This document shows, in pieces, positions 5,128 to 5,620 of a stretch of DNA of 5,620 nt (position 1 is the stretch's first letter; every line of letters starts with the position of its first letter). The translations under genes were made by a program, and so were the position numbers. The stretch lies in assembly GCA_003132905.1 (NCBI GenBank), contig PKZC01000283.1, positions 254-5,873 of the forward strand. Direction: 5' to 3'. Source of the DNA: Bryobacterales bacterium. Its GTDB lineage: Bacteria > Acidobacteriota > Terriglobia > Bryobacterales > Bryobacteraceae. The notes under the pieces were generated by a model. The model worked only from the letters and a program-made list of their open reading frames with translations. It made no database searches and had not been told where the DNA came from.

Positions 5128-5620
5128 CAGCGTTGATTCGCCTTGAGTATCTTCTTCCGCAGCCGGATCGATTGCGGCGTCACTTCCACAAACTCGTCTT
5201 CGCGGATAAACTCGATCGCCTGCTCCAGATTCAGCAGACGCGGTGGAACCAGGCGAATGGCCTCGTCAGAGGTGGAGGCGCGCATATTGGTCAGCTTCTT
5301 TTCCTTGACGATGTTGACGTTCAAGTCCGCGTCGCGCGCGTTTTCGCCCACGATCATGCCCTCATAGACTTCCGTGCCCGGGCTAACGAACATCTCGCCG
5401 CGTTCTTGCAAATTGAAAATCGCATTGCCGGTGGTCTTACCGGCGCGGTCCGATACCAACGATCCGGTGGGCCGCGACGGAATGTCGCCCTGCCATTCGA
5501 TGTAGCTGTGGAACAGCGTGTTCATGATGGCCGTGCCGCGGGTGTCGGTCATCATCTCGCTGCGTAGCCCGATCAATCCGCGCGAGGGCACGTGAAACTC
5601 CAGCCGCACACGGCCCGAGC
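5127..5620 (-). CDS. typA: TypA/BipA ribosome-associated GTPase, C-terminal part (5' end beyond window)
   Basis: The minus-strand frame is open from the right edge to TGA at 5127-5129, giving about 164 residues, roughly the last quarter of the usual 600 or so. It begins within [20 protein letters not shown], the TypA-specific domain V/C-terminal junction, then [20 protein letters not shown], the glycine-rich loop region [24 protein letters not shown] sequence (here [20 protein letters not shown]), [20 protein letters not shown] and the near-universal [18 protein letters not shown]. The tail [20 protein letters not shown] ends normally. The G domain lies off the window. TypA is an EF-G-like translational GTPase that binds 70S ribosomes and supports 50S assembly and growth under cold or other stress. 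A GTG at 5607-5609 could be taken for a start, but it lies inside the conserved domain. The stop overlaps the start of a 46-codon ORF. Confidence 0.96.
   Translation of the reverse strand, partial: SGRVRLEFHVPSRGLIGLRSEMMTDTRGTAIMNTLFHSYIEWQGDIPSRPTGSLVSDRAGKTTGNAIFNLQERGEMFVSPGTEVYEGMIVGENARDADLNVNIVKEKKLTNMRASTSDEAIRLVPPRLLNLEQAIEFIREDEFVEVTPQSIRLRKKILKANQR

Noticed and set aside
5118..5567. 149-codon plus-strand ORF at the right end
   Set aside because: It is the shadow of typA, whose minus-strand protein is unmistakable.
5607..5609. GTG as the start of a short TypA-like protein
   Set aside because: The frame stays open to the window edge with matching TypA residues (SGRVRLEF), so this is an internal valine codon of a gene cut by the edge.

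Overview
The window reads as ordinary chromosomal DNA from a fairly GC-rich bacterium. A DUF1800 protein, a YtrA-type GntR repressor with a GTACTA-like operator, a slipin, GatB and TypA together suit Acidobacteriota (Bryobacterales/Solibacter-like). That placement is inferred from gene types and style, not from any marker comparison. I see no tRNA, rRNA, CRISPR array, insertion sequence, integrase or phage gene, and no gene-free stretch longer than about 105 bases.

Layout. Positions 1-1069 (minus strand) hold the N-terminal part of a secreted DUF1800 protein that runs off the left edge. A divergent intergenic region (1070-1174) carries a good sigma-70-type promoter (TTGACA, 17-base spacer, TACACT) overlaid by an imperfect palindrome. 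This faces a YtrA-like GntR repressor gene (1175-1579). Three bases later begins a slipin/SPFH membrane protein gene (1583-2484), which is broken twice: by an apparent 4-base deletion near 1847 and by an in-frame TAA at 2059. Then comes an intact gatB (2526-3998), whose perfect TATAAT lies only five bases before its ATG. Convergent to gatB is an uncharacterised protein gene (4049-4882, minus) with two matched zinc ribbons and lower GC than its neighbours. The right end holds a 46-codon ORF (4987-5127, minus) that overlaps by one base the stop codon of typA/bipA. The typA gene (5127-5620, minus) is cut by the window edge at its 5' side.

How the parts relate. The repressor and slipin form a two-gene, probably autoregulated unit whose only visible target has decayed, leaving an apparently intact repressor. 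GatB is the catalytic-partner subunit of the tRNA-dependent amidotransferase and TypA is a ribosome-associated GTPase. Both are translation housekeeping genes, but they are not in one operon here. No new multi-gene system is evident. The points most worth checking are the doubly broken slipin under an intact regulator, the leaderless-looking gatB start, the duplicated zinc-ribbon protein, and the small ORF coupled to typA.
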